A stretch of DNA of 15,752 nucleotides from an uncultured Bacteroidota bacterium (GTDB lineage: Bacteria > Bacteroidota > Bacteroidia > Chitinophagales > Saprospiraceae). The notes beneath the pieces were generated by a model. That model was not told the DNA's origin, ran no database searches, and saw only the letters and a program-made list of their open reading frames with translations. The position numbers were made by a program, and so were the translations under genes. Shown in pieces: positions 12,248-15,752 of this stretch. The first letter of the stretch is position 1. Each line of letters opens with the position of its first letter. The stretch is taken from the NCBI GenBank assembly GCA_937952445.1, contig CALGAA010000265.1, positions 1 to 15,752 on the forward strand, given 5' to 3'.

Positions 12248-14605
12248 ATGAATCATATCCTGGTTTTAAAACTCCTTTCCTGCGGGAATTTAAAATACTT
12301 CGTAGCATTTACCCTTTTAATTTCACAGGCTCAGGCACAGAATATCACCCTCAGTGGTTATGTGGAAGAGTCTGGCTCGGGGGAAAAACTCATCGGCGCT
12401 AATCTTGTCGATCTGGCGACCCAACAAGGAGCCACTACCAATGAATATGGCTTTTATAGTCTGACCCTTCCCATTGATTCGGGTCATTTGGTGGTCAGTT
12501 ATGTTGGGTATCAACGGGACACCATTGCCTGGACGGCCGAAGAGGATGTGAACATCGATGTTCGGTTGCGAAGGGCAATACAACTGGAAACGGTGGAGAT
12601 TCAGGCAGAACGGGTTCGAAGAATTGAAGACGAAAGTCAAATGAGTCGGAATGAGATTCCGGTGGAACAGATCGAAAAACTGCCGGCATTTCTTGGAGAG
12701 ACGGACGTGCTCAAAACCTTGCAGCTTATGCCCGGTGTGCAAAGTGGCTCGGAAGGGACATCGGGGATCTATGTTCGCGCGGGCAGTATTGATCAAAATC
12801 TGATTCTGGTCGATGGAGTTCCGATCTATAACCCGACCCACGTTCTCGGTATTTTTAGTTCGTTCAATTCCGATGCCATCAAAAGCGTCAGTATTACCAA
12901 AGGGGGATTCCCGGCGCGGTACGGAGGACGGTTGTCCTCGGTGGTAGAGGTTAATATGCGGGACGGTCACCTGAATGAATTTCATGGCTCGGGCCAGATA
13001 GGTCTTATTTCGTCCAAGTTGCTCCTGGAAGGCCCGATAGTCCGCGAAAAAAGTTCGTTTTTGGTGTCGATACGACGCTCCTATATCGACATCATCGGCC
13101 GACCCATTGCCCGTATAGCTCAGAAAGAAAAAAAAGAGAAGGTACTTCCTACAGCTTTTTTCCACGATATCAATCTCAAGGCCAATCATCGTTTCAACGA
13201 TCAACATCGGTTGGTGTTTAGCGGATATTATGGAGCAGATCGCTACGGAGCCAAATACACCGACCCAACCAATCATACCAATGCTCATGTAGAATGGGGA
13301 AATTACCTGGGATCTCTCAATTGGAATCACCGGATAGCTCCGAAATTGTTCGCCAACACCACAGTGACCTATTCCAGGTACCGGTTGAACAATGATATTA
13401 CGTACACCGATTCAGACGGTGAAAATTCAGAATCATTTAATTCCCTGTATTTTTCGGGGATTGAGGATGTTGGATTAAAATATGCTGTAGACTACGCGCC
13501 GGATAATCGGCATTTTTTGAAAATGGGTTTGGGGATGACGCATCACACCTACAGTCCGGGGGCATTGACGTATCGGTATGATTTTGGGACGGAAAAGGAC
13601 CACCGGGAATTCAACCAGGATCACCTGTCTTCCTTTGAAGGAGCCATATTTGTGGAGGATGATATGGAATTTGGTGCGCTGAGAATGAATGCCGGTCTAC
13701 ATTATTCGACCTTTCTGACCGAAGGGGAATTTTACCATTCTCTTCAACCACGATTCAGTACCAGGTACAAATTTCCGGGAGATTGGTCATTGAAAGCTTC
13801 CTACGCATCCATGTCCCAATACCTTAATCTTCTGACCAGTGAAGCACTGAGCCTGCCAACGGATCTTTGGGTGCCGAGTACGGGTCGTATACCGCCCCAA
13901 TCCAGCTGGCAAGTGGCTATCGGAGGCGCCAAAACGCTGTGGAAAGATTATGAACTTTCTATCGAAGGATATTACAAGGAAATGGAAAACGTGTTGTCCT
14001 ACAAACCGGGAGTGAGTTTTATCATCGACCCGGTATCATCCACGGATTGGCAGGAAAAAATCACGCAGGGAAGGGGAACATCTTACGGTGCGGAATTTCT
14101 ATTTCAGAAAAAATTTGGCCGGACCACGGGGTGGCTGGCTTACACATTGTCTTGGAATACCAGGCAGTTTGATGTGATCAACCGCGGAGAAGTATTCCCC
14201 TACAAATACGATCGGCGACACGATATCAGCATTGTTTTGGCCCATGACCTTTCGGATCGTTGGTCGTTTTCGGGTGCCTGGATTTACGGAACCGGAAACG
14301 CTTATTCCATCCCCGATGCCAATTTTCCGATGATAACCGGGCTCTTCGAAGGATCGAATAATTATTCGGTGTATTCTGAGAAGAATAATTATCGGATGTC
14401 GGACTATCATCGCCTGGACGTATCGTTTAAGCGGAGTAAGAAAAAAAAATGGGGAACGACATCGTGGACTTTTGGTGCTTATAATGCATACTCCCGTATG
14501 AATCCGTTTTTTGTCATGGAAGGGGATGGGTTATTTGGGCGTGGCCTGCAGGAAGTGGCTATTTTGCCCGTCATTCCCTATTTCAGCTGGGGTTTTAAAT
14601 TTTGA
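12248..14605 (+). CDS. TonB-dependent outer-membrane receptor with carboxypeptidase-like domain
   Basis: A 785-residue outer-membrane importer driven by TonB-ExbBD. It has a signal peptide of about 30 residues ending AQA; a carboxypeptidase-regulatory-like beta-sandwich at about 33-108 (ITLSGYVEESGSGEKLIGAN, then NEYGFYSL and VSYVGYQRDTI); a plug at about 138-245 with LPAFLGETDVLKTLQLMPGV, the YVRAGSIDQNLILVDGVPIYN stretch and KGGFPARYGGRLSSVV; and a beta-barrel to the C-terminus, ending in Phe as barrel proteins commonly do. There is no STN domain, so no sign of direct anti-sigma signalling. The length is in the normal range for the carboxypeptidase-like subgroup, shorter than SusC. The substrate is unknown; no SusD gene is adjacent. 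A DUF4249 lipoprotein gene follows after 4 bp, a frequent pairing. Confidence 0.93.
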   Translation: MNHILVLKLLSCGNLKYFVAFTLLISQAQAQNITLSGYVEESGSGEKLIGANLVDLATQQGATTNEYGFYSLTLPIDSGHLVVSYVGYQRDTIAWTAEEDVNIDVRLRRAIQLETVEIQAERVRRIEDESQMSRNEIPVEQIEKLPAFLGETDVLKTLQLMPGVQSGSEGTSGIYVRAGSIDQNLILVDGVPIYNPTHVLGIFSSFNSDAIKSVSITKGGFPARYGGRLSSVVEVNMRDGHLNEFHGSGQIGLISSKLLLEGPIVREKSSFLVSIRRSYIDIIGRPIARIAQKEKKEKVLPTAFFHDINLKANHRFNDQHRLVFSGYYGADRYGAKYTDPTNHTNAHVEWGNYLGSLNWNHRIAPKLFANTTVTYSRYRLNNDITYTDSDGENSESFNSLYFSGIEDVGLKYAVDYAPDNRHFLKMGLGMTHHTYSPGALTYRYDFGTEKDHREFNQDHLSSFEGAIFVEDDMEFGALRMNAGLHYSTFLTEGEFYHSLQPRFSTRYKFPGDWSLKASYASMSQYLNLLTSEALSLPTDLWVPSTGRIPPQSSWQVAIGGAKTLWKDYELSIEGYYKEMENVLSYKPGVSFIIDPVSSTDWQEKITQGRGTSYGAEFLFQKKFGRTTGWLAYTLSWNTRQFDVINRGEVFPYKYDRRHDISIVLAHDLSDRWSFSGAWIYGTGNAYSIPDANFPMITGLFEGSNNYSVYSEKNNYRMSDYHRLDVSFKRSKKKKWGTTSWTFGAYNAYSRMNPFFVMEGDGLFGRGLQEVAILPVIPYFSWGFKF

Positions 14606-14609
14606 GTTT

Positions 14610-15626
14610 ATGAGAAATCTAATTACAGGATTGGTTCTGATCGTCGGCGGGATGGCTCTTACTGGTTGCGATGGCTTTACCCGGAAAATTGAGGTGGATT
14701 ATTCAGACTTAGAGACGAAGGGGGTGCTCATAGGTGTATTGTCCAATTCCGATGACCGGGATAGTGTCTTTAGGGGACCTTATGATTATTCATCTTCATT
14801 GAAGGGACCACATGACAATCGTATATACGTAAGCAACAGCAGACCCCCGGGTTGGATAAGGGATTTATATTACAAAGCTCAGGTACACCTGGAGTCTGAA
14901 GGAAGGGAATTGCCGCTCACGTTTGTAGATATGGATGATGAATCCTACAATTACTCCTCATATTTTGGAGTTGAGGAAAATTTGGTGCCGGGCAGGGTCT
15001 ATGAAGTTTATGCAGAATTTGACCCGGAATCGGCCCCTATGTACGTCCGACATTGGTCACCGGTGTCTGCCAGGGATACGATGCCCTCTTTGGTGGAATT
15101 TACTGTCCGGGATATCCATCTGGAATACGATGAGGGGAATTACTGGGCCACTCCCACCAGCGGGTATATAGATATCCAATTGAAAGACGAAGAAAACCGA
15201 ACCAATATGTATCTGATCGATGTTTCGGCTAGTTTCGAATCCGATACTTTGTATCCGAATGACGATCAGTTTATCGTCCAGGGCTCTATTGATCGTCCAG
15301 ATCGAACCACGGATTTGGACTTGTTCTTTGTCTCCCGCAACAATCTGTTTCACGAAGAGGATTTTACGCCGGAAGGTAACAAGAGGATCCATTTTAGGTT
15401 TCGGGAAACCTACGGTTCACATGACCGGTCTAAGGGGGCTACTTTGTTTGTCCGGGTTTCCAATTTATCGAATAATTATATTCATTTCCAGCAAAGTTCA
15501 CAGCAGTATGATACGAACAGGGAAAACCCCTTTGCGGAGCCTGTGGAGATATACACCAACGTGAAGAACGGGTATGGGATCTTCGCTTTGATGGCGAGAA
15601 ATTATGTGGAAGTAAAAGTGAATTAG
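14610..15626 (+). CDS. DUF4249 family lipoprotein
   Basis: A 338-residue predicted lipoprotein. The signal peptide MRNLITGLVLIVGGMALTGC has a good lipobox (LTGC, C20). The body is beta-rich, with family-like features: an ordered early strand region, GRVYEVYAEF near 137-146, and the C-terminal stretch NPFAEPVEIYTNVKNGYGIFA, which is characteristic of DUF4249. These proteins usually sit directly after TonB-dependent receptors, as here, and are thought to act as surface partners, perhaps like SusD-type lids, though no function is established. The frame is open from 14511 inside the receptor gene, but the ATG at 14610 starts the lipoprotein signal and leaves a 4-bp gap after the receptor stop, so the two genes form one transcription unit. 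Confidence 0.85.
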   Translation: MRNLITGLVLIVGGMALTGCDGFTRKIEVDYSDLETKGVLIGVLSNSDDRDSVFRGPYDYSSSLKGPHDNRIYVSNSRPPGWIRDLYYKAQVHLESEGRELPLTFVDMDDESYNYSSYFGVEENLVPGRVYEVYAEFDPESAPMYVRHWSPVSARDTMPSLVEFTVRDIHLEYDEGNYWATPTSGYIDIQLKDEENRTNMYLIDVSASFESDTLYPNDDQFIVQGSIDRPDRTTDLDLFFVSRNNLFHEEDFTPEGNKRIHFRFRETYGSHDRSKGATLFVRVSNLSNNYIHFQQSSQQYDTNRENPFAEPVEIYTNVKNGYGIFALMARNYVEVKVN

Positions 15627-15752
15627 CCCATTGATTTATTTTGTGAAATGTGATTCGGTAAGCCCGGCCTCTCAAAGTACGCATACATTCCACTGATATT
15701 TTAATTTTATAACGAAAGATCTTTAATTACCAATAACCAGGGATTGCCGAGC

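Noticed and set aside
12323..13330. Long minus-strand frame (335 codons) inside the TonB receptor gene
   Set aside because: It is antisense to a gene with clear signal peptide, plug and barrel features. The translation has no domain and is a shadow of codon bias.
15627..15752. Possible end of a further gene at the right edge
   Set aside because: Several short open frames touch the edge on both strands, but none shows a recognisable motif, so no gene can be chosen.

Overview
The window looks like a chromosomal stretch of a Bacteroidota bacterium. A Saprospiraceae-like or flavobacterial relative is a plausible but unproven placement. The reasons are: a TonB-dependent receptor with an N-terminal carboxypeptidase-regulatory-like domain, followed 4 bp later by a DUF4249 lipoprotein; a short, single-domain AMP nucleosidase; a Bacteroidota-type HtpG with an acidic linker; starts that mostly lack a clear Shine-Dalgarno sequence; and several matches to the Bacteroidota -7 promoter element TAnnTTTG.

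Layout, left to right. (1) Positions 1-114 hold the tail of a DUF305 protein, convergent with a secreted di-heme cytochrome c of the photosynthetic-reaction-center cytochrome family (627-169, minus). (2) Two small plus-strand genes follow: a conserved beta-rich protein (869-1210) and a pyrimidine-dimer glycosylase/endonuclease V-family protein (1331-1762). (3) A minus-strand pair overlaps by 4 bp: a double-VOC (glyoxalase-fold) protein and a DHRS7-like short-chain dehydrogenase (3698-1843). (4) A minus-strand cupin_8/JmjC-like oxygenase (4916-4068) stands next to a divergent AMP nucleosidase (5082-5855). (5) htpG (6383-8266) lies on the plus strand between two long gene-free stretches. The upstream stretch carries an orphan minus-strand terminator-like hairpin. 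The downstream stretch carries two near-identical 91-bp structured repeats. (6) A minus-strand mlaE-mlaF pair encodes the permease and ATPase of an MCE/Mla-type lipid transporter, and is divergent from a second short-chain dehydrogenase. (7) A plus-strand run encodes a class-A-beta-lactamase-fold lipoprotein, the TonB-dependent receptor and the DUF4249 lipoprotein.

Most genes are ordinary housekeeping or envelope functions. Stress and repair (HtpG, the glycosylase-like protein), envelope lipid transport (MlaEF) and outer-membrane uptake (receptor plus lipoprotein) are all represented. No complete phage, transposase, CRISPR array, tRNA or rRNA was seen. The best candidates for something undescribed are non-coding: the 91-bp repeat, built from four GTTTGGG-like modules separated by three hairpins with one structure-preserving substitution between copies, and the orphan hairpin/T-tract at 5986-6031, which may end an unannotated small RNA or leader-peptide transcript. 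No database search was possible, so family names rest on motif recognition.
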